The notes below the pieces were generated by a model, which did no database searches, had not been told where the DNA came from, and saw only the letters and a list, made by a program, of their open reading frames with translations. Below, in pieces: positions 17,639 through 26,137 of a DNA stretch of 59,129 bases. The first letter of the stretch is position 1. Every line of letters begins with the position of its first letter. Origin of the DNA: an uncultured Bacteroidales bacterium (GTDB lineage Bacteria > Bacteroidota > Bacteroidia > Bacteroidales > UBA932); the NCBI GenBank assembly GCA_946187865.1, contig CAMHST010000008.1:1-59129 (forward strand), read 5' to 3'. Made by a program: the position numbers and the translations under genes.

Positions 17639-18438
17639 GCGAAAAGCTTTCTGTACAGAAGACGCAGTTTCCAGAGCAAGGACCAGCGGGAGGCCTTCCG
17701 GAAGGCACTTTGCAGGCGCCGGTATTCCACCGTTTCCAGCGGGTCGCAGAAATACTTGGCGTACAGTGCCTTATGCTTTTCCCAAAGCCGATGGCGGATC
17801 TCCGCCAGGGCATCGTCCGACACGCCCCTGTTACGGGAATTCCGACGCGTGCGGTAACGGAAGCACAGCTCCGGGAGCTGCAGCACCTTGGGCTCCGCCT
17901 CCCCTTCCAGCAGCGACAGCCAGAAATCCCAGTCCTCGAACCCGGCCTTGAAGGCAGGGTCGAAGGGCCGGGCCTCCTCCTTGCGAAAGAAGCAGCTTAT
18001 ATACAGGCAATTACGCGCCAACATCGTATCCATCGAGAAAGGGGGGAGATCCCAGGTTGTCTCGGTGCCGAAACGCTCTGCCCGGCCATAAACCACTGTC
18101 AGGGAAGGATCCGCCTCCAGCGCCTGCACGGCGGCGGCCATGTATCCGGGGGCAATCAGGTCGTCGGCATCCAGGAAAAGCACATACTTCCCTTCCGCGA
18201 GCTCCAGGCCGCGGTTCCGGGCGGCGGCCACCCCTACGTTCTCTGCAAACACCACCGGGACAATGCGGGAGTCTGCGGCGGCATATTCATTGACAACGGA
18301 CAGGGAGCCGTCGGAGGAGCCGTTCTCCACCACCAGGCATTCCCAGTCCTGATAGGTCTGGGCAAGGACACTGTTCAAAGTCTCCGGAAGATACTGGCCC
18401 AGATTGTAACTGGGAACGATGACACTGACCATACTCAT
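17635..18438 (-). CDS. Family 2 glycosyltransferase
   Basis: A 267-residue GT-A glycosyltransferase for surface polysaccharide. The N-terminus MVSVIVPSYNLGQYLPETLN is diagnostic of GT2. It is followed by VENGSSDGS (nucleotide binding), VAAARNRGLELAEGKYVLF and the catalytic-metal DADD motif in LDADDLIAPG. ATG 18438 is chosen over a start 39 nt upstream because it gives the standard GT2 N-terminus and a 4-nt ATGA overlap with the preceding gene. It overlaps the next glycosyltransferase by another 4 nt. Donor and acceptor sugars cannot be predicted. Confidence 0.88.
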   Translation of the reverse strand: MSMVSVIVPSYNLGQYLPETLNSVLAQTYQDWECLVVENGSSDGSLSVVNEYAAADSRIVPVVFAENVGVAAARNRGLELAEGKYVLFLDADDLIAPGYMAAAVQALEADPSLTVVYGRAERFGTETTWDLPPFSMDTMLARNCLYISCFFRKEEARPFDPAFKAGFEDWDFWLSLLEGEAEPKVLQLPELCFRYRTRRNSRNRGVSDDALAEIRHRLWEKHKALYAKYFCDPLETVEYRRLQSAFRKASRWSLLWKLRLLYRKLFA

Positions 18439-19463
18439 TGCAGGGCCTCCTTGATAAAATCCATGGATTGCGCACACAGCGCGCCCAGGGCTTCATCGGC
18501 CCCGGAAAAAGAAATGCGCGAGGCGGGAAGGGGTGCTCCGGGGGCCACCATCCTTTCCTGTAATCCGGTAAGGGACAGCAGGTTCCGGATGCGGTCGTCG
18601 GCGGGGGTTCCCGTTTCCGCATAGTAGAATTCTTTGTGGAAAAGCAGCGACAGGGCCACGGCGTGGAAAGAAGTGGTGACCACGGCGTCCGCGTCCCGCA
18701 GCAGGGACACGAAGTCCTGCGGGCCGTAGCCGTTCCGTCCCCGGGAATAGGGCTCCCGGGCGATGGGGATCACCCGGCGGCCGCTGCTCAGGGAAGCGGC
18801 TATCTGCTGCACGCAAGGATTGTCCACGGCTTCGTAAGTGACCAGGTAGGATTCCCCGATCCGGCGGTAATCCGCCAGTTTGTCCAGGACCGGGCGCCCG
18901 GCCAGGAGCACCGGATCCAGCGTAAGCGAACTGCGGATGCCATAGCCATGCAGGCGGTCCTGCAGCGACTGCTCCCGCACGCCAATCCGGTAGAAGTGCT
19001 TCAGGTACTGCCGGAAAACCTGCTCCTGGACGCCATGAAGCGGCACATTGCCGTCGCTGGCGGCATAAGCGATGTTCCGGGTGCCGATAAACTGGGGAGC
19101 CGAGCCGAAGAAAACCGGATCCAGCCCCCGGCAAATCCGGCTGTTCCAGATTTGGTCACTGCCGAAAAACACCGCGTCCACCGGGGTGTCCATCGGCACG
19201 GGAGAGAAGGTTTTCTCAAATGCACGGAAAGCGTTGTTCCGCTGCCAGGCCCCGGGAAAACGCCAGGTCAGCGACAGCGCCACAAGCGGTTTTTTCAAGT
19301 AATACGGCTTCAGGATCCGGTAGGGCTCCGTAAGGTAGTCCGGCCGATAATCCAGCACGTGAACCTCATGTCCCAGCGCCCCCAGCACCTCTTTGAGGCA
19401 CCGGCACTGGAGCGCCGCCCCGTAATTGTAGGCGGCATGGAAGCTGACGATTCCCAGTCTCAT
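18435..19463 (-). CDS. Polysaccharide pyruvyl transferase family protein
   Basis: A 342-residue member of the polysaccharide pyruvyl transferase family (PF04230), which adds pyruvate ketals to exopolysaccharide sugars or acts as a related glycan-modifying transferase. The N-terminus RLGIVSFHAAYNYGAALQC and the segment VDAVFFGSDQIWN (about residue 95) are hallmarks of the family. So are SLTLDPVLL and the C-terminal VVTTSFHAVALSLLFHKEF. It sits between an F420-hydrogenase-beta-like gene and two glycosyltransferases with 4-nt overlaps on both sides. That pairing recurs in Bacteroidota capsule loci. Confidence 0.85.
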   Translation of the reverse strand: MRLGIVSFHAAYNYGAALQCRCLKEVLGALGHEVHVLDYRPDYLTEPYRILKPYYLKKPLVALSLTWRFPGAWQRNNAFRAFEKTFSPVPMDTPVDAVFFGSDQIWNSRICRGLDPVFFGSAPQFIGTRNIAYAASDGNVPLHGVQEQVFRQYLKHFYRIGVREQSLQDRLHGYGIRSSLTLDPVLLAGRPVLDKLADYRRIGESYLVTYEAVDNPCVQQIAASLSSGRRVIPIAREPYSRGRNGYGPQDFVSLLRDADAVVTTSFHAVALSLLFHKEFYYAETGTPADDRIRNLLSLTGLQERMVAPGAPLPASRISFSGADEALGALCAQSMDFIKEALQ

Positions 19464-20587
19464 TTCCTGAAGCGTTTCTTAACGGACCATACCCATTGTT
19501 CCAGCTTGTAGTTCAGCGAGGAAGGGCCATAGTGCCTGTACACATAGGCAAAGCCTTTGCGAAGATAAGCATTTTCAAAGGATTTTGCATAACGGGAGGC
19601 GCGCGTGGGCCTGACCATATTCCGCTGCAGCACCTTCACCAGGTCCACGGGCTTGCGTTCGCAAGAAACCGGGAAATCCCGGGTGAAAGCGTGTCCGCGG
19701 GGAGTGCTCACCATCAGCAGGGAACAGCCCTTGTTGTCGTCGGCAAAGCCCGGCAGGGCCTTCTCCACGCCCCAGCAGTCCGCCATGGTCACATCTGAAG
19801 GCCGATGCACGCTGGCATAAGGGCATACGCTGCAACTGGGCCGCAGCATCAAGTGCCTGTAGAACAGGAATGTATAATGGTCCTGCACCTTGGAAGGCCG
19901 GTGCGGGAAAATCAGCCGCTCCCGGTGCGCATGCCAGCCCAGGGAAGGGTCCCGGAAAAGGGCGCCAGAAGGTTTCTCCCCCTCGATTCCGGCCTCATGC
20001 TCCAGATAGCCTTTCCACACAGCAGGAGCAGGTACGCCGTGACACACGATGTCGGCAAGGAGAAGCTGTTCCCGATAAGGGGCGCAGAGCCGGCCCACTC
20101 CGGCGCACTGGCAGGGCGTTCCGGTGAAAAGCACCTTTTTCCCGGCTTTGAGATCTTTCAGGACAGCCGCCGGGATGCCGTCCATGTCGCTCTGCACGTA
20201 TTTGGACAGGCGGAGCGGTTCCACGTCCGCCTCTTTCTCCACCCGGCGGTGACGCACGACAAGGTCATCGTCCAAGGCGGCGCCGTACACGATGTATCCC
20301 TCCCCGACGGCCTTGCGCATCAGCGCGCAGGAAAGGCCGCCGCTCTGGCTGCCGTCCAGCAGCTCCGGGAAACGGATGGCCTCCGCCTGCACTTCCCCGC
20401 TCCCCCCGGCCCGCTGCCGGAAAGCGCAAAGCTTTTCACACAGGCCGCAGTCCGTGCACAGGGCGGCGTCCACCACGGGATAACGGAAGCCCATGCCGTC
20501 CGCCACCATCCGGATAGCCCCGTGCGGACAGCCCGACGCACAAGCCCCGCAGCCGCAGCAATCTTCCCTGCGTGCACAGTTTATCAT
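19460..20587 (-). CDS. Coenzyme F420 hydrogenase/dehydrogenase beta subunit-like iron-sulfur protein (glycan locus)
   Basis: A 375-residue protein with two N-terminal 4Fe-4S motifs, CCGCGACASGCP (about 10-21) and CTDCGLCEKLC (about 43-53), followed by the F420-hydrogenase beta subunit domains (PF04422/PF04432). Typical segments are GGLSCALMRKAVGEGYIVYG, KVLFTGTPCQCAGVGRL and SDVTMADCWGVEK. The family name is historical: Bacteroidota members in capsule loci sit next to pyruvyl transferase-like genes, as here, and probably do redox chemistry on a sugar or lipid carrier rather than use F420. Both ends overlap neighbours by 4 nt. Confidence 0.82.
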   Translation of the reverse strand: MINCARREDCCGCGACASGCPHGAIRMVADGMGFRYPVVDAALCTDCGLCEKLCAFRQRAGGSGEVQAEAIRFPELLDGSQSGGLSCALMRKAVGEGYIVYGAALDDDLVVRHRRVEKEADVEPLRLSKYVQSDMDGIPAAVLKDLKAGKKVLFTGTPCQCAGVGRLCAPYREQLLLADIVCHGVPAPAVWKGYLEHEAGIEGEKPSGALFRDPSLGWHAHRERLIFPHRPSKVQDHYTFLFYRHLMLRPSCSVCPYASVHRPSDVTMADCWGVEKALPGFADDNKGCSLLMVSTPRGHAFTRDFPVSCERKPVDLVKVLQRNMVRPTRASRYAKSFENAYLRKGFAYVYRHYGPSSLNYKLEQWVWSVKKRFRK

Positions 20588-22122
20588 CGTTTCAACAATT
20601 TAGTCATCAATTGTTTACGCTCCTCTTTGGACAGCCCGGTCATGAGGATGGTCATAGCGGTAAAAAGGAGGGTAAGCAAGGCGTGTGCAACGAATCCCCA
20701 CCACGTATCCAAAGGCAGCAGGATGGACAGGAAAAGTCCCATGCTCATGGAAAGGAGAACGACAAGGACCTCGTTCAGGAACACTTCCTTCAGGAAACGT
20801 CCCACCGGAAGGCCGATCATTTTCCGAAGCATGAAAAGGCGGGCGGCCAGGCACAGGAAAGCCACGCCGATGGCCACCCAATAGATGCTCTGGGCCGGGG
20901 CGCCCAGTTTCAGGCACAGCCAGGCCAGGGGCACGTTGAGCAGCTGCATTCCGCCCACTACGATCTGGTAGTCCCGGATGTCTCCGGTGGCCAGCATGGC
21001 CGTGACCATGGTGTACGACACCGACTCCAGCAGCAGATACATCAGGATCAGGCGGATAAAGAGCACGGCGTCCGGGGGCACGGCGTCTGCGCCCAGCCAC
21101 AGGTTCACCAGGAAGGTGGCATTGAAAAACAGCGGACAGATGACCAGGATCAGCAGATATACGCTCATCCGGGAGCCTTTGAAAACCAGGCTCAGCATGT
21201 GCTCCCGGTCGCCGGAGGCATAAGACTTGGTGATCTGGGGATTGATGGCGGTGGTGAAACTGGTGACGAACTTCTGGACCGTCCCGTTCACCTGCGAGGC
21301 CAGCAGCCAGGAGGCGTTGGCCACAGGGCCGAAGTACAGATTCAGCAGCTGGTTGCCGCCCTGGTCCCGGAGGATGCCGGAACCGGAGCCGATGAAATTC
21401 CATCCGGCAAAGGAAAACATCTGTCCGAACAGGCCCTTGTCCAGGGTCCAGCGGTACCGGGCTTCCGGGAAGTTCCTGCGGCAGAAAACGCCGTAAGCGA
21501 GGCGGGTTGCCAGGCTCACCAGGGCCAATAGCGCAGCGTACAGCACCAGCTTGTCTGTGCTCGCATGCGCGATGCAGAAAGCCACGGCCAGCTTCCCCAC
21601 CCCCTCAAAAATACTGATATAGGCAAAGGCGTCCATCCGCTCCCGGGCAATGATGTCGGCATTGTAGGGAACGCTCACCAGCTGGATGACCAGGGACAGG
21701 AGCGAGAACTGGAACACCCAGAATGCCGCACCCAGGCGCTCGGGAGGCAGTACCATCCGGTGATGGATCCACCACAGGCCGATGGGCTCTGCGAGCACGA
21801 CCACGATGGCGGACAGGACCAGCTCAATGGAGACCGCCGTGGAAAACACCTTCCGGAGACGCTCTGCCGCGCTTTCCTTCCCCAGCTCGAAGGTGATGAA
21901 GCGGCTGATGGCCGCCGACATGGAACCGGTCAGTACCGTGAACAGGCTTACGACACCGGCGACGGCGCCGTAGATTCCGAACTCCTCCTGCCCCAGGGCA
22001 CGCACCACCACGCGGGAGGTCACGAGCCCCACCACCATCAGCAGGAGCATCCTCAAATACAGAAGGACCGTATTCCGTGCGATCCTTCTGTTACTGTCCG
22101 ATATGTTGCCGTTATTATTCAG
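20584..22122 (-). CDS. Oligosaccharide flippase (Wzx-like, MATE/MOP superfamily); start uncertain
   Basis: Multispanning inner-membrane protein that flips lipid-linked glycan repeat units. About 12-14 hydrophobic segments are spread over the length; the conserved block GQEEFGIYGAVAGVVSLF lies near the N-terminus and RFITFELGKESAAERLRKVF follows. The first unambiguous start by codon is TTG 22056, but the frame continues upstream as RRIARNTVLLYL before RMLLLMVVG. That is the conserved N-terminus of Bacteroidota flippases, so translation must begin earlier. There is no ATG or GTG before the in-frame stop. CTG 22122, overlapping the end of glnS by 8 nt, is my best guess and gives 512 residues. 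It overlaps the next gene by 4 nt. Confidence 0.82.
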   Translation of the reverse strand: MNNNGNISDSNRRIARNTVLLYLRMLLLMVVGLVTSRVVVRALGQEEFGIYGAVAGVVSLFTVLTGSMSAAISRFITFELGKESAAERLRKVFSTAVSIELVLSAIVVVLAEPIGLWWIHHRMVLPPERLGAAFWVFQFSLLSLVIQLVSVPYNADIIARERMDAFAYISIFEGVGKLAVAFCIAHASTDKLVLYAALLALVSLATRLAYGVFCRRNFPEARYRWTLDKGLFGQMFSFAGWNFIGSGSGILRDQGGNQLLNLYFGPVANASWLLASQVNGTVQKFVTSFTTAINPQITKSYASGDREHMLSLVFKGSRMSVYLLILVICPLFFNATFLVNLWLGADAVPPDAVLFIRLILMYLLLESVSYTMVTAMLATGDIRDYQIVVGGMQLLNVPLAWLCLKLGAPAQSIYWVAIGVAFLCLAARLFMLRKMIGLPVGRFLKEVFLNEVLVVLLSMSMGLFLSILLPLDTWWGFVAHALLTLLFTAMTILMTGLSKEERKQLMTKLLKR

Positions 22123-23764
22123 GTTTATAACTGTCTTTCAGGGCTGTGGTTTTGTTGAACACCGGATGGTCTGGCGTTGAGTCTTTGTCTGCCACGTAAT
22201 AGCCGGTGCGCTCGAACTGGACCGCGATGCCGGATGCGTCGGAGAGCAGCGCAGGCTCTGCGTAGCCCTTCCCCAGCACCAGGGACTCCGGATTCAGGAA
22301 GTCTTTGTAGTCTTTGTCTTCCGGGACCTGGGACATGTCTGCCAGGGTGAAGAGGCGGTCGTAGTTGCGCAGTTCCAGCTCCTTGGCATGGGAGGCCGAC
22401 ACCCAGTGGATGGTGCCCTTGACCGAGCGCCACTCCCCGGTGACGGGATGGGTGGAAGGGTCGTAGGTGCACTTGAGTTCCACGATTTCCCCGTTTCCGT
22501 CTTTGATCACCTCGTTGCACTTGACTATATAGGTATATTTGAGACGGACTTCGCCGTCCGGCTTGAGGCGGAAGAACTTCTTGGGCGCATCCTCCATGAA
22601 ATCGGCCCGGTCTATCAGGAGGTCTCCGGTGAAGGGGACGCTGCGTTTGGCGCCGTCCGGGGCGGCCGGGTTCAGGGGGCAGTCGAACCACTCCACCTTG
22701 CCCTCGGGCCAGTTGGTGATGGTGAGCTTCACCGGATCCTGCACCACCATATAGCGGTTGGAGCGTTCGTTCAGGTCCTGACGCACGCACCACTCCAGCA
22801 GCTGGATATCCATCAGCTGGTCCCGCTTGCTCACGCCGATTTTGTCACAGAACATCCTGAGCGCCTGGGCGGTATAGCCGCGGCGGCGCACACCGCAAAG
22901 GGTGGGCATGCGGGGGTCGTCCCAGCCGGAGACCAGCCCCTTCTGCACCAGTTCCAGCAGCTTGCGCTTGGACATGAGCGTATAGGTGAGGTTGAGGCGG
23001 GCGAACTCGTACTGATGGCTGGGATAGATGCCCAGGGTCTGGATGAACCAGTCGTACAGGGGACGGTGGACATCGAACTCCAGGGTGCAGATGGAATGGG
23101 TGATGTGCTCGATGGAGTCGCACTGGCCGTGGGTGTAGTCGTACATGGGGTAGATGCACCACTTGTCTCCGGTGCGGTGATGGTGGGCGAACTTGATCCG
23201 GTACAGGAGCGGGTCACGGAACATCATGTTGGGATGCGCCATGTCGATCTTGGCCCTGAGCACTTTTTCTCCCTCTGCGTATTTCCCCGCTTTCATTTCC
23301 CGGAACAATTTCAGGTTCTCCTCAGGGGTGCGGTCCCGCCAGGGGCTGGGCGTACCAGGCTTGTCCACGGTGCCGCGGTTCAGGCGGATCTCTTCCTGAG
23401 TCTGGTCATCCACATAGGCCAGGCCCCGTTTGATCAGGTCTTCGGCCCACTCGTAGAGCTGGTCGAAGTAGTCCGACGCATACAGTTCCTTGTCCCACTG
23501 GAAGCCCAGCCACCGGATGTCTTCCTTGATGGAATCTACATACTCGGTATCTTCCTTGGTGGGGTTGGTGTCGTCGTAGCGGAGGTTGGTTTTTCCGCCG
23601 TACTTCTGCGCCAGCCCGAAATTCAGGCAGATACTCTTGGCATGGCCCAGGTGAAGGTATCCGTTGGGCTCCGGAGGGAAGCGGGTCATGACAGAATCCA
23701 CTTTGCCCTCTGCGAGGTCCCGTTCGATGATTTCTTCCAGAAAATTCAGCTTTTTTTCTTCCAT
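22115..23764 (-). CDS. glnS: Glutaminyl-tRNA synthetase
   Basis: Class I synthetase charging tRNA-Gln. The 549-residue protein has the HIGH-type signature PPEPNGYLHLGHAKSICLNF (about residue 30) and the KMSKS-type loop LMSKRKL (about residue 265). The paired beta-barrel anticodon-binding domain follows to the C-terminus, with typical GlnRS/eukaryotic-like GluRS sequence such as YDDTNPTKEDTEYVDSI. ATG 23764 is chosen because the family N-terminus begins there and a -7 box lies 20 nt upstream; an upstream in-frame start would precede the promoter. It heads the same-strand run of glycan genes, which is an unusual partner. Confidence 0.96.
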   Translation of the reverse strand: MEEKKLNFLEEIIERDLAEGKVDSVMTRFPPEPNGYLHLGHAKSICLNFGLAQKYGGKTNLRYDDTNPTKEDTEYVDSIKEDIRWLGFQWDKELYASDYFDQLYEWAEDLIKRGLAYVDDQTQEEIRLNRGTVDKPGTPSPWRDRTPEENLKLFREMKAGKYAEGEKVLRAKIDMAHPNMMFRDPLLYRIKFAHHHRTGDKWCIYPMYDYTHGQCDSIEHITHSICTLEFDVHRPLYDWFIQTLGIYPSHQYEFARLNLTYTLMSKRKLLELVQKGLVSGWDDPRMPTLCGVRRRGYTAQALRMFCDKIGVSKRDQLMDIQLLEWCVRQDLNERSNRYMVVQDPVKLTITNWPEGKVEWFDCPLNPAAPDGAKRSVPFTGDLLIDRADFMEDAPKKFFRLKPDGEVRLKYTYIVKCNEVIKDGNGEIVELKCTYDPSTHPVTGEWRSVKGTIHWVSASHAKELELRNYDRLFTLADMSQVPEDKDYKDFLNPESLVLGKGYAEPALLSDASGIAVQFERTGYYVADKDSTPDHPVFNKTTALKDSYKPE

Positions 23765-23784
23765 AGTCAGGTATAATAATCTTT

Positions 23785-23792
23785 CAAAGGTA
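23785..23792 (-). promoter_or_regulatory. Bacteroidota-type -7 box for glnS and the glycan operon
   Basis: TACCTTTG on the minus strand fits TAnnTTTG and ends 20 nt before the glnS ATG. It is the only clear promoter found for the operon from glnS to 16640. Confidence 0.7.
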
Positions 23793-23834
23793 CGAATTTT
23801 TCGGCACATATAAACAGATTGAAAATATTTTTAG

Positions 23835-23842
23835 TAATTTTG
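23835..23842 (+). promoter_or_regulatory. Bacteroidota-type -7 box for the serine palmitoyltransferase gene
   Basis: TAATTTTG fits TAnnTTTG and ends 42 nt before the ATG at 23885. It supports that start over an upstream TTG at 23819 that would precede the promoter. Confidence 0.65.
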
Positions 23843-23884
23843 CACTCTGAAAAAGAAATTAAAATAGTACTAAACCTATACAGA

Positions 23885-25075
23885 ATGGGACTGTTACACG
23901 CCAGGTTGGCCAAATATGACCTCCCGCAGAAAATGATGGAAAAGGGCATTTATCCCTATTTCCGGCAGATAACCAGCAAACAGGGAACCGAAGTGACCAT
24001 GGACGGTCACAAGATCATGATGTTCGGATCCAACGCCTATACCGGCCTCACCGGAGACGACCGCGTGATCAACGCCGGCATCGAAGCCCTCAAAAAATAC
24101 GGTTCCGGCTGCGCCGGATCCCGTTTCCTGAACGGCACACTGGATATTCACGTACAACTGGAAAAGGAACTGGCCGAATTCGTCGGCAAGGACGAAGCCC
24201 TGGTTTTCTCCACCGGCTTCACCGTCAACAGCGGCGTTATCCCGCAGCTCCTGACCAAGGATGACTTTATCATCTGCGACGACCGGGACCACGCCTCCAT
24301 CGTAGACGGACGGCGCCTCTCCTTCGCCAAAGGCCTGCATTACAAGCACAACGACATGAAGGACCTGGAAAGGTGCCTTCGCCGCTGCCCGCCCCAGAGC
24401 GTGAAGCTCATCGTGGTGGACGGCGTTTTCTCCATGGAAGGAGACCTGGCCAAGCTGCCGGAGATCGTAGAGCTCAAGCACAAGTACAAGAATGTCTATA
24501 TCATGGTGGACGAAGCCCATGGCATCGGCGTGTTCGGCAAGCAGGGCCGCGGTGTGTGCAACCACTTCGGCCTCTCCAATGAGATAGACCTGATCATGGG
24601 CACTTTCTCCAAGAGCCTGGCCGCCATCGGCGGTTTCATCGCCGCGGACAAAGTGATTATCAATTACCTGCGCCACACGGCCCGGACCTATATCTTCCAG
24701 GCTTCCGACACGCCGGCGGCAACGGCATCGGCCCTGGAGGCCCTTCACATCATCCAGAAGGAGCCGGAGCGCATCACCAAGCTCTGGGATGTGACCAACT
24801 ATGCCCTGCGCCGCTTCCGGGAAGCCGGCTTCGAGATCGGCGAAACCGAAAGCCCCATCATCCCCCTGTACGTCCGCGACCTGGAGAAAACCTTCATCGT
24901 CACCAAGCGGGCCTTCGACGAGGGCGTGTTCATCAACTCGGTGATTCCGCCGGCATGCGCCCCGCAGGACACCCTTATCCGCTTCTCCCTGATGGCCACC
25001 CACACCCGTGAGCAGGTAGACCGCGCGGTAGATGCCCTTACCAAGGTATTCCGGGAAGAGGGAATCATTAAGTAA
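23885..25075 (+). CDS. spt: Serine palmitoyltransferase (sphingolipid synthesis)
   Basis: PLP enzyme of the alpha-oxoamine synthase family that condenses serine with a fatty acyl-CoA to 3-ketosphinganine, the first step of Bacteroides-type sphingolipids. The 396-residue protein begins GLLHARLAKYDLPQKMMEKG and has the glycine-rich MFGSNAYTGLTGDDRVI. KYGSGCAGSRFLNGTLDIH and the PLP-stacking DHASIVDGRR come next, then DEAHGIGVFGKQGRG and the PLP lysine in GTFSKSLAAIGGF. From memory of the family, it matches the Bacteroides enzyme almost residue by residue through these blocks, so it is preferred over 2-amino-3-ketobutyrate ligase or BioF. The later sphingolipid genes are not in the window. Confidence 0.9.
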   Translation: MGLLHARLAKYDLPQKMMEKGIYPYFRQITSKQGTEVTMDGHKIMMFGSNAYTGLTGDDRVINAGIEALKKYGSGCAGSRFLNGTLDIHVQLEKELAEFVGKDEALVFSTGFTVNSGVIPQLLTKDDFIICDDRDHASIVDGRRLSFAKGLHYKHNDMKDLERCLRRCPPQSVKLIVVDGVFSMEGDLAKLPEIVELKHKYKNVYIMVDEAHGIGVFGKQGRGVCNHFGLSNEIDLIMGTFSKSLAAIGGFIAADKVIINYLRHTARTYIFQASDTPAATASALEALHIIQKEPERITKLWDVTNYALRRFREAGFEIGETESPIIPLYVRDLEKTFIVTKRAFDEGVFINSVIPPACAPQDTLIRFSLMATHTREQVDRAVDALTKVFREEGIIK

Positions 25076-25098
25076 AACGCTCCGCAGACATTAATGAT

Positions 25099-25122
25099 AA
25101 GGGATTTCGAAAGAAATTCCTT
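25099..25122 (+). terminator. Hairpin with T run overlapping the next promoter
   Basis: AAGGGATTTC (25099-25108) and GAAATTCCTT (25113-25122) form a 10-bp stem with one mismatch and a GAAA loop, followed by ATTTTTG. It lies 23 nt after the serine palmitoyltransferase stop. Its right arm runs into the -7 box of the porin gene. Confidence 0.6.
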
Positions 25123-25129
25123 ATTTTTG
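25122..25129 (+). promoter_or_regulatory. Bacteroidota-type -7 box for the porin gene
   Basis: TATTTTTG fits TAnnTTTG and is followed by only TAACC before the ATG at 25135. Transcription would start at or next to the initiation codon. Confidence 0.65.
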
Positions 25130-25134
25130 TAACC

Positions 25135-26130
25135 ATGAAACGCTTACTGACCACTATCCTTGCACTGGGGCTCGGGACGCTGTCCCTCCTGGCCCAGTCC
25201 ACCCACATAGACGAAGTCTCCATCGACACCCGCGGCACCTTCCACCAGGAAACCCGGGACGGCGTGTACGACTCCCATTTCCAGGGGGACTACCTGAACC
25301 TGCACATCATCGGGAAACTCACCCCCTCGCTGAGTTTCCGCATCCGGCAGCGGCTGAACAAAAAGATAGACGACCAGAACCCTTTCAACGCCACGGACTT
25401 CCTCTGGCTCAAATGGCAGGCCACCCCGAAATGGTCGTTCACCTTCGGAAAGCACCCCATCCTGATCGGCGGGTACGAGATAGATTCGGCTCCTATAGAC
25501 GTTTATTATTACGGCACCTTCTCCAACAACCTGTACCAGTACTATGCCTTCGGGGTCAGTGCCACGTACACGCCTGTGGAGGGGCAGAACATCTCCATCC
25601 AGTTCATTCCCTCCCCCATCTCCCCGGTGTCCCAGAACGCCTATTCCTACAATCTGTACTGGAACGGACAGATAGGCAGAATCTGGAGGACCACCTGGAG
25701 TTACAACTATGTGGAAGACGAGTACCAGCGCAAGATGAATTACATCGCCCTGGGCAATAAATTCAACTTTGGGGCGCTGGTGGTGGACGTAGATTTCATC
25801 AACCGCGCATCTTTCTCCCAGAAGCAGTTCTTCTTCTCGGACTGGTCCCTCATTGGGAAGGCCATCCTCACCCTGGGGAAATGGAACCTGTGCACCAAGG
25901 TTGGCTATGAGCGGAACGACGCCGCCAACGTAGATGAAAAAGGCATATCCTTCGACCTTACCCTGCCGGCCGGGCACAATTATCTGTACTACGGCGCCGG
26001 CTTGGAGTATTTCCCGCTGGGAAATGAAAACCTGAGGCTGCACGCCGCCTTTTTCCGTGACAACCACGACACGGTGAACAACTTCGACCTGGGAATTACC
26101 TGGCGCTTCAAGATTTACACCAGGAAATAG
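25135..26130 (+). CDS. Outer membrane porin (OprP/OprO-like)
   Basis: A 331-residue outer-membrane beta-barrel of the phosphate-selective porin O/P type. A signal peptide (residues 1-21, ending SLLAQ) is followed by alternating hydrophobic strands with many aromatic residues. FNATDFLWLKWQATPKWSFT and FGKHPILIGGYEIDSAPIDV are typical of this porin family, and the chain ends in ITWRFKIYTRK. It is shorter than Pseudomonas OprP (about 420 aa), like many Bacteroidota members. The substrate is unknown. The mRNA may be leaderless. The stop is 7 nt from the stop of the convergent aspartokinase-like gene. Confidence 0.75.
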   Translation: MKRLLTTILALGLGTLSLLAQSTHIDEVSIDTRGTFHQETRDGVYDSHFQGDYLNLHIIGKLTPSLSFRIRQRLNKKIDDQNPFNATDFLWLKWQATPKWSFTFGKHPILIGGYEIDSAPIDVYYYGTFSNNLYQYYAFGVSATYTPVEGQNISIQFIPSPISPVSQNAYSYNLYWNGQIGRIWRTTWSYNYVEDEYQRKMNYIALGNKFNFGALVVDVDFINRASFSQKQFFFSDWSLIGKAILTLGKWNLCTKVGYERNDAANVDEKGISFDLTLPAGHNYLYYGAGLEYFPLGNENLRLHAAFFRDNHDTVNNFDLGITWRFKIYTRK

Positions 26131-26137
26131 GGGCCCG

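Noticed and set aside
19460..20587. F420-dependent hydrogenase or energy metabolism
   Set aside because: The protein belongs to the capsule-locus branch of the family, sits between a flippase and a pyruvyl transferase-like gene, and no hydrogenase subunits are present.
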